This document shows positions 8,187 to 17,097 of a stretch of 64,000 nucleotides of DNA, one piece after another. Both the position numbers and the translations under genes were made by a program. The first letter of the stretch is position 1, and every line of letters starts with the position of its first letter. A model generated the notes under the pieces. That model saw only the letters and a list, made by a program, of their open reading frames with translations, searched no databases and was not told where the DNA came from. Location of the stretch: contig WGMG01000006.1 in assembly GCA_016125185.1 (NCBI GenBank), forward strand, positions 1,054,001 through 1,118,000, given 5' to 3'. This DNA is from Armatimonadota bacterium (GTDB lineage: Bacteria > Armatimonadota > Fimbriimonadia > Fimbriimonadales > Fimbriimonadaceae).

Positions 8187-9785
8187 ATGGCGCGCGAAAC
8201 GGAACACATAGGAATCGACATAAGTGAGCACGAGATTCGTGCCGTCCAGCTTCGCACCCGAAACGGCAAACCGGCAGTGGTTAAGGCGGCTTGGGTGCCA
8301 ATTCCTGAGAACGCCTTTCAGGATGGTCGAGTCAAGCACATCGGAGCGCTTTCTTTGGCCCTTAAGCGCCTCTTGGAGTCGTCCGGTTTTGGGCGCGCGA
8401 CTTCTCGAGCGGTGCTGAGTGTCAGCAGTGACCGACTTGCGATTCGAAACATTGCGATTCCGCCGGTTCCAGATTCAGAGCTAGCCGCAGTCGTCGCCGG
8501 AGAGGTCGAGCATTTTGGACTGTTGCAGAGCAGGGGCGGCGCTTTTGGCTTTATTCGGCTTCTGCCGCCCAACCGGACCGCCTCTACCGGATCCCAACAG
8601 GTGACCGTGATGGCGGTGGATGACGAGTTGACGTCCCAACTTCGCGAAGTCGCCGAGCGGGCCAACGTTGAAGTCGTTGCGCTCGAACCAAGCGCACTTT
8701 CCATGCTTCGGACCGTAGCGGCGGCGACGCCAGCCAGCGGAACGGCCTTTACGCTGATCGTCGGCCGGGAATTTACGGACGCGATCTTTTGGATCGACGG
8801 AGGGTTGGCCGCTTATCGGCGGTTGGACGTGGGCTCGATCATGATGATGCCGGTCGTGCGGCATCGTGAGGTAGTGGTGGCCGATTCTGCCGCTACGGCC
8901 GTCTCCGACCCCCTAGAAGGGCTCCATGAGGGGGCGGTAGATCGCTTGGCCCTGGAAACTCGACGAACCATCGAATATCTTCAGCGAGAGTTTGCTGATT
9001 TCGCTGTGTTGGATCGAATTCAGCTCATCACCGATTTTCAGCCGATGGAGCCGCTCGCGAGAGTTCTCTCACGACAATTCGGAATCGAAACCTCGCTCGT
9101 CATGGTTCCGACATCACCGCAAGATTCTTCGACCGCGCAGGCCGAAATGTCCGGGGTGGGCGGAATTCGATATTCAACCGCCTATGGCCTGGCTTTGTAC
9201 AACGCGATGATGCCGGGAAGCAAAGTTCCGAAGTTGGACTTGTTCTCGACTCAGCGGACCGCCCAGGTCTACGAGGCGACGAAACGTAACTTCGCGGGTT
9301 CCATCGTCGTTTCGGCTCTGGGCATCGCGCTCGGAGTACTCGGCTTTGTGATGTACAACATGCAGATTTCTCGCGTGGAGGGCGTGATTGGCTCGACCAA
9401 CGCCCAGACGGCGGCGATCGAGGCGCAGATCGACCAAACGATGGAAGAACGGGCGCTCCACACAAGGCAGTACCGAGCCTTGCGAAAGGAAGGAGTGCCG
9501 ATCGGCGCAATGATGGACTACATCGTTGGGAGTCTGCAAAGTGGAGTCGGCCTTAAGTCGGTAACCGTGGGCTCCGACCTCAAAGTGGTTATTTCTGGTG
9601 AAGCTGTCGACGAGGCGTCGGTCATCAAGACTACTCAGAATCTACAAAGGAGTCCGGTCCTCAAGGGACTGATGATCAATTCCTTCTCTCGTATCGAGAA
9701 CCAAGTCGGCAACGGTATCCAATTTCAGTTAAGCGGGCAGACGGTCTCGATGGACCGAATCAAGATGCCGAAGGAGGCCAACTGA
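8187..9785 (+). CDS. PilM-PilN fusion, pilus alignment subcomplex
   Basis: 532 aa. Residues 1-~350 form an actin-like PilM ATPase fold (IGIDISEHEIRAVQL at the phosphate-1 loop, later GGIRYSTAYGLAL). A single transmembrane helix (about 368-391, GSIVVSALGIALGVLGFVMY), a coiled-coil-like stretch (AAIEAQIDQTMEERAL) and a PilN-type periplasmic ferredoxin-like domain (VGLKSVTVGSDLKVVISGEA) follow. In most species PilM and PilN are separate and PilM grips the cytoplasmic tail of PilN; here both are one chain. The ATG at 8187 lies 49 bp after the pseudopilin gene; the stop overlaps pilO by 1 bp. Confidence 0.88.
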   Translation: MARETEHIGIDISEHEIRAVQLRTRNGKPAVVKAAWVPIPENAFQDGRVKHIGALSLALKRLLESSGFGRATSRAVLSVSSDRLAIRNIAIPPVPDSELAAVVAGEVEHFGLLQSRGGAFGFIRLLPPNRTASTGSQQVTVMAVDDELTSQLREVAERANVEVVALEPSALSMLRTVAAATPASGTAFTLIVGREFTDAIFWIDGGLAAYRRLDVGSIMMMPVVRHREVVVADSAATAVSDPLEGLHEGAVDRLALETRRTIEYLQREFADFAVLDRIQLITDFQPMEPLARVLSRQFGIETSLVMVPTSPQDSSTAQAEMSGVGGIRYSTAYGLALYNAMMPGSKVPKLDLFSTQRTAQVYEATKRNFAGSIVVSALGIALGVLGFVMYNMQISRVEGVIGSTNAQTAAIEAQIDQTMEERALHTRQYRALRKEGVPIGAMMDYIVGSLQSGVGLKSVTVGSDLKVVISGEAVDEASVIKTTQNLQRSPVLKGLMINSFSRIENQVGNGIQFQLSGQTVSMDRIKMPKEAN

Positions 9786-10384
9786 TGAGACCCGAGCCGT
9801 ATCGAATTCTTGGATGGATCGTGCCAGCGATCTGCTTCGCGATTGCGACTTTCATCATCTTTTCGAAGCATGCGGCGTTCACCGCCAAGCAGAGCGAACT
9901 AGATTCCGCCAGTCTAAAGCTTCAGTCGGCGCGGACTCGCAAGACCGAGTTGGACCAGAAGCTGCCTGACCAATGGTATGCGTCGGTTCCGGCAAACTCC
10001 AACGAGGAGACGCAATTCTTGAACGACTTGCGGGAGCGGATGCACTCGACGGGTGTCGTGCTCATGCAGTGGACCTCGAAGGTGCAGAGCTACGGAGTGA
10101 ACGCCAATGGCCAACCCGATCTGGCGGGAGGCGAGAACGCCGCCCTTCTGAAGGGAATCACCCGAGTCGACTGCGACCTCACCGTTGGCGGAGAGTACTC
10201 AGCCCTTCGACAGTTCATTGCCGGCCTGACTAGTTCAGACCGACTGTTTGCCCTGCATAACATCAACTGGAATCGGTCGGACAAGAGCGCCAACCAGTTG
10301 ACCTTCTCGCTTTCGCGGTATGTCGCTCCCGAAGCACGGGCGGCACAAACTCCCAAGACTCAAACCGAGGCATCTATGCCATGA
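9785..10384 (+). CDS. pilO: Type IV pilus inner-membrane protein PilO
   Basis: 199 aa bitopic membrane protein: a short cytoplasmic N-terminus, one TM helix at 12-32 (IVPAICFAIATFIIFS), a coiled coil (about 40-60), and a ferredoxin-like periplasmic domain. PilO pairs with PilN to link the cytoplasmic PilM ring to the secretin. Sequence identity in this family is low, so the call rests mainly on topology and on the canonical M-N-O-Q order. It starts 1 bp inside the previous stop and overlaps pilQ by 4 bp (ATGA). Confidence 0.85.
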   Translation: MRPEPYRILGWIVPAICFAIATFIIFSKHAAFTAKQSELDSASLKLQSARTRKTELDQKLPDQWYASVPANSNEETQFLNDLRERMHSTGVVLMQWTSKVQSYGVNANGQPDLAGGENAALLKGITRVDCDLTVGGEYSALRQFIAGLTSSDRLFALHNINWNRSDKSANQLTFSLSRYVAPEARAAQTPKTQTEASMP

Positions 10385-12189
10385 AATCAAAGCTAACATC
10401 CTTACTTGCTGTGGCTGCGGCCCTTTCTGGGGCCCAAACGCAATCTTCCGACTCCATTTCGATGGTGTTCTCCAATACCGAGGTCGGGGTCGTTCTGAAG
10501 GCACTTGGACTGCGTACCGGAGCCAATATCATCTATGTGGCCGGGAAGGACAAGGTCACGGTTTCCTTGTCCGTCAAGGTCAAGACGACGGAAGAAGCTA
10601 TCCAGAGCGTGGCTTCCTCGGCGGGACTTGCCTACCGAAAGGTCGGAACGATGTTCGTGGTTGCTTCGCCGTCGAACATGCGCCAGGCGTTAGAGCCTTA
10701 TTGCGAGACCGCCCTGTATACGCTCAAAGTAGGGAAGGCCGCGGACATTTCTCCCAAGCTTCAGGATCATCTTCCATTTGCGACGGTAACCCTCAAGGGA
10801 GCCAAGATCCAGGTCAAGGGGCTTCCCGAAGACCTGTCGCAAGCTCGAAGCGAGATCGACGAGTACCAAGCTGATATCATCGCCCGTCAAGAAGTCACCG
10901 ATGTCGTGCTGCTCGACAATATGAGTGCCACGGAGATGCAACCCCTGTTGGAAGGCTTGTATCCCGACGTGAAGTTTTCGGCGACGAAGTCGGATAAGGA
11001 AGCGGGCGCGCTGGGCCTCTCCGGTCCGAAGGGCATGGTCGATATGGCCAAGCAGACGATCACCAAGCTCGATGCTGGCCGGTCGGCAGGACCGAATGCG
11101 GTCGTCTATCGAGTTTATGAACTGAAATACACCAGTGGACCTTCGATTTCAGAATTCCTGAAGGCGGCGATGCCGGACGTCGAAGTGTTTACCGGTCCTG
11201 AGTCGTATATTCCGCGCCGGGCGGTCTTTAATCCAATCTCGGCTCTTTTGAATAGCGGTTCGAGCACGAGCCTAATCGGGGGCAACAGCGGAAACCAGCA
11301 GGGAAGCCAACAAAGCAGTCAACAGAATGGCGGGAATAACCCGAATGAGTTGCCGATCAAGGTCGGCGACCGTGCGAAAAGCATCGTCTTGAAGGGGCGT
11401 GCGTCATCGGTCGAAGACAGCCTGAAGCTCATCGCCGAGTTGGACAAGAAGCCAAAGCAGATTGTGGTCGAGGTCAACGTAATCGAGACGACGCCTGAGA
11501 CGAATCAGGACACCGGAATGCTGTATAACTGGTCGCCCTTCGATTTTGTCGAAGTACCGCCGGGTACGACGTTACTTCATGACCCAGGTGGCCAAGCACC
11601 TGTCGATTCAGTTACCACGAGACCCGCCGGTTTCGGGCAATTCAGCCGAGTACCTTCGAGCTTCCGGGCCATCCTCAGCGCGATGGTGACGAATAAGACA
11701 GCGAAGATTCTGGCTCGCCCCAAGATCGATGTCGTCGATAACGGCAACGGCTCGGTATTCATTGGAGACACGATCCGGGCGCTGGTGACCACGCAAGGAC
11801 AGTTGGGTGCCCAGAACGTACAGATTCAGGAGTTTCCGGTCGGAATCATTCTCCTGATCGCTCCTCGCGTCAACTCGGACGGCAATATCACCCTTCACGT
11901 CAATCCGATCGTGAGCGCCGTGACGTCCATTGGCGACAATAACGTTCCGCAGACCAGCGTTCGCGAGGCGGACACGACCGTCATCGTGAAAAGTGGTGAG
12001 ACAATCGTCTTGGGCGGCCTGATTCGGGATTCCGATGTCAAGACGATCCAAGAGGTTCCGTTCCTGTCGAAACTGCCGATCATCGGCGAACTTTTCAAGC
12101 GACGAACGAGCAGCCATAGCCGAACCGATATCATTGTTAGCATTACGCCCCACATGGTCTCGGACGACCCCAAATCCCCGGATAAGTAG
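10381..12189 (+). CDS. pilQ: Outer-membrane secretin PilQ/GspD
   Basis: 602 aa with a signal peptide (MKSKLTSLLAVAAALSGAQT). An STN-like domain follows (SISMVFSNTEVGVVLKALG, about 25-90), then N-domains (YRVYELKYTSG near 240) with a Gln/Asn/Ser-rich linker (about 295-325), and the C-terminal secretin beta-barrel domain (about 420-597) with the signature VPFLSKLPIIGELFKR. The secretin forms the outer-membrane pore through which the pilus exits. An outer-membrane secretin supports a diderm host. No separate pilotin gene is visible; PilP-like protein follows after 2 bp. Confidence 0.95.
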   Translation: MKSKLTSLLAVAAALSGAQTQSSDSISMVFSNTEVGVVLKALGLRTGANIIYVAGKDKVTVSLSVKVKTTEEAIQSVASSAGLAYRKVGTMFVVASPSNMRQALEPYCETALYTLKVGKAADISPKLQDHLPFATVTLKGAKIQVKGLPEDLSQARSEIDEYQADIIARQEVTDVVLLDNMSATEMQPLLEGLYPDVKFSATKSDKEAGALGLSGPKGMVDMAKQTITKLDAGRSAGPNAVVYRVYELKYTSGPSISEFLKAAMPDVEVFTGPESYIPRRAVFNPISALLNSGSSTSLIGGNSGNQQGSQQSSQQNGGNNPNELPIKVGDRAKSIVLKGRASSVEDSLKLIAELDKKPKQIVVEVNVIETTPETNQDTGMLYNWSPFDFVEVPPGTTLLHDPGGQAPVDSVTTRPAGFGQFSRVPSSFRAILSAMVTNKTAKILARPKIDVVDNGNGSVFIGDTIRALVTTQGQLGAQNVQIQEFPVGIILLIAPRVNSDGNITLHVNPIVSAVTSIGDNNVPQTSVREADTTVIVKSGETIVLGGLIRDSDVKTIQEVPFLSKLPIIGELFKRRTSSHSRTDIIVSITPHMVSDDPKSPDK

Positions 12190-12191
12190 CC

Positions 12192-13310
12192 ATGAACACC
12201 GATGATCGCAAGAAACTAGTCGGCCTCGTGGTAGGCATTGTGCTCGTCTTTGCCTTCGTGTTTTGGCGCGTTTCTGGAATCTTGGCCCCGACGACCGCGA
12301 TCGCGCCTGCTCCGATCGATCTAACGGCAAATGCGGCTCCGCTGGTCGCGACGGCGAGCAACGAACCGGTCGAGGCGGACCCCCAGATCGACCTAAACGA
12401 TCGCATCATCCCACCCGCGGCCGATCCCTTCCAGTCGGTTGTCTCAAATACGCCAAAGCCAATAGTTACGCCGTCTGCACCGGTGAATACGGTGACGCCG
12501 AAGCAGAGCGAGATTCCGCCGCTGCCCTTAGGCGATACGCCAATACAGGCCGAACAGCCGGAGACCCTCCTCCTCAGCGGGCTTGTGGGTGGACCGAAGC
12601 CGCTGGCCATTGTGCAGATTGGCTCTCAGTCCTATGTGGTCCGCGTGGGCCAGACTTTCGGCAACGGCTACATTGTGAACGCGATCACGAGGGACAGCGT
12701 GGTGCTGAAGCGCGAAAAGACGATCATTAAGCTGTTCATTGGCCAGCAAGGCGACAGCGGCATCAAACTTCAAGCCCGAAAGCAAACCATGTCCAAGAAT
12801 GTCCGGGCCAAGAAGTCGAATGACGACGTGCTGATGGCGATGGCAGGGCCAGACGAGTCGGAGGAGTTTGCCGATATCGAGCCTGCGGTCTTGTTTGCCC
12901 AAAGCGATGTCGACCCGTTCCGCGAAGTCATTCCCAAAGCCACAAAGGCCGTGGTAAAAGCAAAATCGAAGCCGGCCAAAAAGGTCCGAACTAGGCGGCG
13001 AACACCGGTCGAACCAGACGAATTGCCACCGGCCGACCCAGGTCAGTACTTGCCGATGCAGGGCACGCTGCCGAATCCGGCCGAGGAGCAAACGCCTGCG
13101 CCCTCCATTTCGGTCAGCGGGATTATCTCTGGCACGAATGCCGTGGCTATCGTCCACATCGGCGCTAAGACATTTGTGGTTGGGAAGAATGAGCTATTCG
13201 ACGACGGCTATCGAGTCGTGGAATTCGGTCAGTACTTCGTGAAAATCAGGCACGGCAAAGATGTGCTTCGCCTGATGGTCAGCGACGATCCGACCCCGCC
13301 AGAAAACTAG
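12192..13310 (+). CDS. PilP/GspC-like secretin-coupling protein with duplicated domain
   Basis: 372 aa. One N-terminal TM helix (about 9-26, LVGLVVGIVLVFAFVFW), a Pro/Ala-rich linker, then two similar beta modules. Each begins with DPF (DPFQSVV; DPFREVI) and ends with a small beta domain: SGLVGGPKPLAIVQIGSQSY (about 133-190) and SGIISGTNAVAIVHIGAKTF (about 310-365). This fits the PilP/GspC homology region that contacts the secretin N0 domain, here present twice in one chain. It lies 2 bp after pilQ and probably ends the operon. The paralogy of the modules is visible by eye; the PilP role is inferred from position. Confidence 0.7.
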   Translation: MNTDDRKKLVGLVVGIVLVFAFVFWRVSGILAPTTAIAPAPIDLTANAAPLVATASNEPVEADPQIDLNDRIIPPAADPFQSVVSNTPKPIVTPSAPVNTVTPKQSEIPPLPLGDTPIQAEQPETLLLSGLVGGPKPLAIVQIGSQSYVVRVGQTFGNGYIVNAITRDSVVLKREKTIIKLFIGQQGDSGIKLQARKQTMSKNVRAKKSNDDVLMAMAGPDESEEFADIEPAVLFAQSDVDPFREVIPKATKAVVKAKSKPAKKVRTRRRTPVEPDELPPADPGQYLPMQGTLPNPAEEQTPAPSISVSGIISGTNAVAIVHIGAKTFVVGKNELFDDGYRVVEFGQYFVKIRHGKDVLRLMVSDDPTPPEN

Positions 13311-13326
13311 GTTCGCCCTCTTGTTC

Positions 13327-13376
13327 CGGCGAGTCACGCCGAAAATCTTCATAGGGCTAACGCAAGCCTTATGAAG
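13327..13376 (+). terminator. Tandem hairpins after the pilus operon
   Basis: Two adjacent inverted repeats: CGGCG-AGTCA-CGCCG (13327-13341) followed by AAAAT, and a 12-bp stem with one mismatch (13347-13358 with 13365-13376, loop AACGCA). Neither is followed by a T-run on the plus strand, so intrinsic termination is uncertain. The second stem ends 5 bp before the ATG at 13382 and could instead affect initiation of that gene. Confidence 0.4.
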
Positions 13377-13381
13377 AGAAA

Positions 13382-13786
13382 ATGGCGACAAATTCCGGTG
13401 CAATAAGTCCCAAAGGCTTTTATTTCCGTCTCTTCCATCATATGCTGTGTTCGGGACGGCAAATGGTTGCGAGGCTACTGAAGCAAAAAGTTCTGGCTGA
13501 GACGGTGATCCTGACCTTGCTTTGCGCGTTCGATACCTATTGGACGCTCATCCTCGTCCGAATGGGAATTGGGCGGGAAACCAATCCTGTTTTAGCCAAA
13601 AGCATTGAGATTTCCAACTGGGCATTCCTCGCTCTCAAACTCAGTTCATTCCTCGTCCCCATCGTGATCCTCGAATTCTTGCGCCAAAAGCACCCGAACC
13701 TGATTCTCAAGGCCATGCGCATCGGCACCATCGGGTACATCGCCGTCTATCTCATTGGATCGATCAAGGTTAACGGTCTCTTCTAA
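13382..13786 (+). CDS. Small polytopic membrane protein (DUF5658-like)
   Basis: 134 aa with about three TM helices (VILTLLCAFDTYWTLILV, FLALKLSSFLVPIVILEF, IGTIGYIAVYLIGSIKV). The FDTYWTLILV...NPVL pattern resembles small DUF5658-type integral proteins of unknown function. The ATG at 13382 has a weak AAGAGA ribosome site; 13442 is an alternative start that removes a non-hydrophobic N-terminus. It precedes the VKOR-DsbA gene by 4 bp, so the two are probably co-transcribed, but nothing ties it directly to disulfide formation. Confidence 0.6.
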   Translation: MATNSGAISPKGFYFRLFHHMLCSGRQMVARLLKQKVLAETVILTLLCAFDTYWTLILVRMGIGRETNPVLAKSIEISNWAFLALKLSSFLVPIVILEFLRQKHPNLILKAMRIGTIGYIAVYLIGSIKVNGLF

Positions 13787-13790
13787 GCGC

Positions 13791-14885
13791 GTGAGCTCTC
13801 AAACCTGGACGGATGCAGAGGCCCGCTCTGCAAGAAATCATAACAACCTCTCTATCGTGCTTGGCTTTGTCGGCCTGTACATTGCCGGCTCGCTGACAGC
13901 CGCCCACTACCTCCATGGGCTTTTGCCTTGCGGAGCGTCTAACGGATGCGAAAAGGTGGCCGCTGATCCCTCGTCGGAGTGGATGGGCGTTCCCGTTTCG
14001 GCTTTTGGTCTGGTCGGCTACGCTATTCTGACTCTGCTGGCGGTCCTTCGGTCGATGGGAATTGCGGTAAGGCGATCGACTCAGCTTGGGTTCTTCACAT
14101 CGCTCATCGGTCTGGTCGTAAGTGTCGGTCTTACGCGCCATTCGGTGGTGGACATCGGCGCCCTCTGCACCTGGTGCCTGGCATCGGCGGCGACGATGGC
14201 CATCCTCTTCGTCTGCCACATGGCCTTGTTGCGTCGAAAGGTCGTGTCTCTTGCGCCCGGCAAGATGACAGTCCTTCTTCCGGCTTTGAGTTTGGTTCTC
14301 GTCATTCTTGGCCTTTTCGCCACCACCCGGACACTCGCCAAGCCGACGCCGGTCAGCATTGATCTGGCCGCTTTGCGGGCGATTCCTCAGGCGGACCTCG
14401 TTGCGAGCGATGATCGCGTGATGGGTTTGCCGACCGCAAGCATCACGCTGGTTGAGTTTGCCGATCTGTCGTGCGAGTCCTGCAAGGAAATGCATGCGAA
14501 GCTCGTGGAATTGGTCCAGCGGTACCCATCCGTGCGGCTGGTGTTCCATCATTTGCCGTTGACCTTCCTACCTGGCCACCAGCTTTCCGAGCAGTTGGCC
14601 GTGATTTCGGAAGGAAGCAAGTCGGACCAGGAATTTTGGACCTTCGTTTCGAACATTTACGGTTCCACGAAGGACCACCCGTTTGAAGCCAACGCGATTC
14701 ACGACAAGGCTTTGCTGGCCAAAGCAACCGCCAAGGTTCAGCGCGACATCGCGCTTGCGAAGCGGCTCAAGATCGACGAGACTCCGACGTACATCATCCT
14801 GACCAAGGACGGCTCCCGCACCCCGGCGCGCGTCAACGAGCTGTTCTCAAAACTGCAGGCGCTTTTGACTCCTGGCGGTTCGTAG
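13791..14885 (+). CDS. VKOR-DsbA fusion, periplasmic disulfide generation
   Basis: 364 aa. Residues ~15-150 form a VKOR four-helix membrane domain with the loop cysteine pair (LPCGASNGCE) and the quinone-site CXXC (CTWC) in helix 4. After a further TM helix comes a thioredoxin-fold DsbA/DsbG-like domain with CESC as the active site (ADLSCESCKEMH) and a cis-Pro-containing segment (DETPTYIIL). The fusion would oxidise substrates and pass electrons to quinone in one polypeptide. Menaquinone is a likely acceptor, since mqnC is encoded nearby at 34488. GTG at 13791 is chosen because it lies just after the previous stop; an in-frame TTG at 13755 is inside the upstream gene. Confidence 0.9.
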   Translation: MSSQTWTDAEARSARNHNNLSIVLGFVGLYIAGSLTAAHYLHGLLPCGASNGCEKVAADPSSEWMGVPVSAFGLVGYAILTLLAVLRSMGIAVRRSTQLGFFTSLIGLVVSVGLTRHSVVDIGALCTWCLASAATMAILFVCHMALLRRKVVSLAPGKMTVLLPALSLVLVILGLFATTRTLAKPTPVSIDLAALRAIPQADLVASDDRVMGLPTASITLVEFADLSCESCKEMHAKLVELVQRYPSVRLVFHHLPLTFLPGHQLSEQLAVISEGSKSDQEFWTFVSNIYGSTKDHPFEANAIHDKALLAKATAKVQRDIALAKRLKIDETPTYIILTKDGSRTPARVNELFSKLQALLTPGGS

Positions 14886-14927
14886 ATTGGTCAACCCGGT
14901 CTGCTTGTGATCTCAGTTGCTTCAAAA

Positions 14928-16184
14928 TCATCCCTTGGCGACTTCCCAATCGCCTTTTCTTGGTCCCGGTACAAGTTTCCATCCTGGGTTTAGGGTCAGT
15001 TTCCAGGTCATTCCTTTGGAAGGATCGGTTCCTGTGGCGGCTTGGACCCACGAATTCTTGTATTGGCTGTCGACCAAGACTGGTCCAGTCGTTTCGAGTA
15101 CGCCCCACTCTTCGGACAGTTTGCTGCCGAGATAGACGGTTCCGGTCGGAGGCATTGGGTACACAGCATTCGGATCGAAGGTGAAGTTGCCCGTAGAAGG
15201 GAGATGTAGGCGTGGCCCCTCGATTAGGGTCTGCCGAAACTCCTTTAGCTGCTTGGTCCGTTCTTCGTCTCGCTTTGTCTCTTGCTTGATCAGGGAGTTG
15301 CCGTCATAAGCTTGGGCCCTCTTTATTGCCTCAGCGTGGTCTACTTTGCCAACCGCGATATGAGCGGCGGAAGCAAGCAGTTCCGATAGACTAGATTTTG
15401 GGTTTAGACCCTTTCGCCAGTGTTCGTCGTATTGATCCAACAGGAGGCCGTAAGCAGGTCCCGTTTCGTAGGCAAATGCGTAGGTCAGCGAAGGCTTGAG
15501 GGAATTGAGTTTGAGTCGTCCGGCCATGTAGTACCTTCCTTCCGAATTGGTTCGGCCCGAGCAACAGATGCCGGTGTATTCGGCCATTCCCTCGTGCACT
15601 TCCATCCGGTCCTCATTTTCTGCCGCGCTAGGAAACAGCGAGCGACGATATGTTCGGAAGGTTAGAGCATCGGAAAGGGCAGTCTTCCGTTCGTCTCCCC
15701 AAGCCGGGAGAGCTTTCGCTAGTGCTCGGTACTCCATCAGCAGCCAGATTCGACCTTCCTTTGAGTCAAGGTGTTCGTTGTGGGTGATGGCTGGAGGCAG
15801 ACCGATGTCTGACTGAATGCGGTGCCAGGACTCGTGCATGATAAGTCGGGACCGGTCAACTGGACGCTCTGGTAGTGGCCACATGATGACCGACCACTTG
15901 ACGCCATTCCAGTCCATCGCCGTATTCGCAGCCGCAAAACTGAGGGGAACCTTGCCCACGAATACAGTCCCGGCAGATGTAAGTGCGCCCTTCTGGTCGG
16001 CCTGGTTCGCGACAATATCGCCGGTTTGGGGATCAACAAAGAGAGTTGGTCCATACAGTTTTGCTCCCCACAAAGCTCCTGCGTCATCCTGGGATGCCCA
16101 CGATGCCTCCTGAAAGTAACGGACAGCAAGGTTTAGGTCGATTGAGAAGACCGACCGGAGGAAGATTGTGGCGGCAAGAATCAC
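14928..16184 (-). CDS. Exported zincin-like metallopeptidase, unassigned family
   Basis: 418 aa with a hydrophobic N-terminus (MILAATIFLRSVFSIDLNLA) that could be a signal peptide. HESWH at 117-121 is an HExxH zinc motif, and EGMAE at 198-202 provides a third ligand Glu (E202), the gluzincin pattern. The region between is helical (RIWLLMEYRALAKAL). The C-terminal ~90 residues look like a beta domain (NFTFDPNAVYPMPPTGTVYLG, GMTWKLTLNPGW). I cannot name the MEROPS family. It is transcribed alone, convergent with the VKOR-DsbA gene. Function as a secreted protease is inferred from the motif. Confidence 0.6.
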   Translation of the reverse strand: MILAATIFLRSVFSIDLNLAVRYFQEASWASQDDAGALWGAKLYGPTLFVDPQTGDIVANQADQKGALTSAGTVFVGKVPLSFAAANTAMDWNGVKWSVIMWPLPERPVDRSRLIMHESWHRIQSDIGLPPAITHNEHLDSKEGRIWLLMEYRALAKALPAWGDERKTALSDALTFRTYRRSLFPSAAENEDRMEVHEGMAEYTGICCSGRTNSEGRYYMAGRLKLNSLKPSLTYAFAYETGPAYGLLLDQYDEHWRKGLNPKSSLSELLASAAHIAVGKVDHAEAIKRAQAYDGNSLIKQETKRDEERTKQLKEFRQTLIEGPRLHLPSTGNFTFDPNAVYPMPPTGTVYLGSKLSEEWGVLETTGPVLVDSQYKNSWVQAATGTDPSKGMTWKLTLNPGWKLVPGPRKGDWEVAKG

Positions 16185-16242
16185 GACATCAGTCTGTCAC
16201 TAGGAACTCGACTGAACATTGAATATCGTTGATGTTTTGTAT

Positions 16243-17064
16243 CTAATTTGCCTGGCTCCGATAGGCTCGAGGCGAAAGCCCGTAAGCCTGCCTAAACGTC
16301 CGCGAAAGATGTGCCTGATCGGCAAAACCTGTCTCAGCGGCTATCAACGCAATGCTGTCAGTGGATTGGCTTAAGCGTTCGGCGGCGGCGCATAACCGGC
16401 GGCGTCGCACATAGTCGCCGATCGTCATCCCTTTGTTACGGTGAAACGCTCGACAAAGGTGGGCGATTGAGACTCCGGCCAGGCTAGCCAACTCCGACAA
16501 TGATTGGTTTTGACTCAAGTCCTCCTCTAGTCGATTGCAGACCATGGCAAGCCACGTGGGGCCGTCGCTCGGTCGAGTGTCGCTTCTCAAAACGGCGAGA
16601 ATAACCTGCATAGCCGCGCAGTGAATTTCGAAGGACGAAGAGGGAGCGGAAGTTAGAAAGTGGCGCTTAAGATTTGCAATAGCGGCGGACAGGTCCGAAC
16701 TACGTAGGACGCGTGGGTGGGTCAATAAGTCTGATTCACTAGACAGAAACCGTTCTAGGCTTCGAGATATTTCGATGCTGAGGCTGTGGGTGCCGTCGGG
16801 ACCCATGATGTCGCAGTGGCTTTGGTCCTGGGGTACGAGCAACACCGATCCCGCATTGCACACAAACTTGTGCTCGCCGTACTGTTCGACGAACCCGCCC
16901 TTTAGAACGATGGTGAAGTGGGGATAGATATGGGAGTGTTGACCAATGCGAAGGTTGGAAGGGAACCGATTTTCGGTCAGAAGTAGGTTCTGGATTCGCA
17001 GACGACGGACGGTCTTTCCGCTGTACTCACCCAACTCCATTTGCCGGACCGGATTCCGAGACAT
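16243..17064 (-). CDS. AraC-family transcriptional regulator
   Basis: 273 aa with an N-terminal cupin-like sensor (about 20-110; HSHIYPHFTIVLKGGFVEQ) and a C-terminal double helix-turn-helix (about 175-273) ending with the family signature GFADQAHLSRTFRQAYGLSPRAYR. The ATG at 17064 gives the usual AraC length; a longer open frame runs to 17616 but would sit under the cupin gene. It is divergent from the cupin protein with only 33 bp between starts, so it probably controls that gene or itself. The effector is unknown. Confidence 0.88.
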   Translation of the reverse strand: MSRNPVRQMELGEYSGKTVRRLRIQNLLLTENRFPSNLRIGQHSHIYPHFTIVLKGGFVEQYGEHKFVCNAGSVLLVPQDQSHCDIMGPDGTHSLSIEISRSLERFLSSESDLLTHPRVLRSSDLSAAIANLKRHFLTSAPSSSFEIHCAAMQVILAVLRSDTRPSDGPTWLAMVCNRLEEDLSQNQSLSELASLAGVSIAHLCRAFHRNKGMTIGDYVRRRRLCAAAERLSQSTDSIALIAAETGFADQAHLSRTFRQAYGLSPRAYRSQAN

Positions 17065-17097
17065 GAAGGGAGTGTACTCACCGGGTAAAACCACTCT

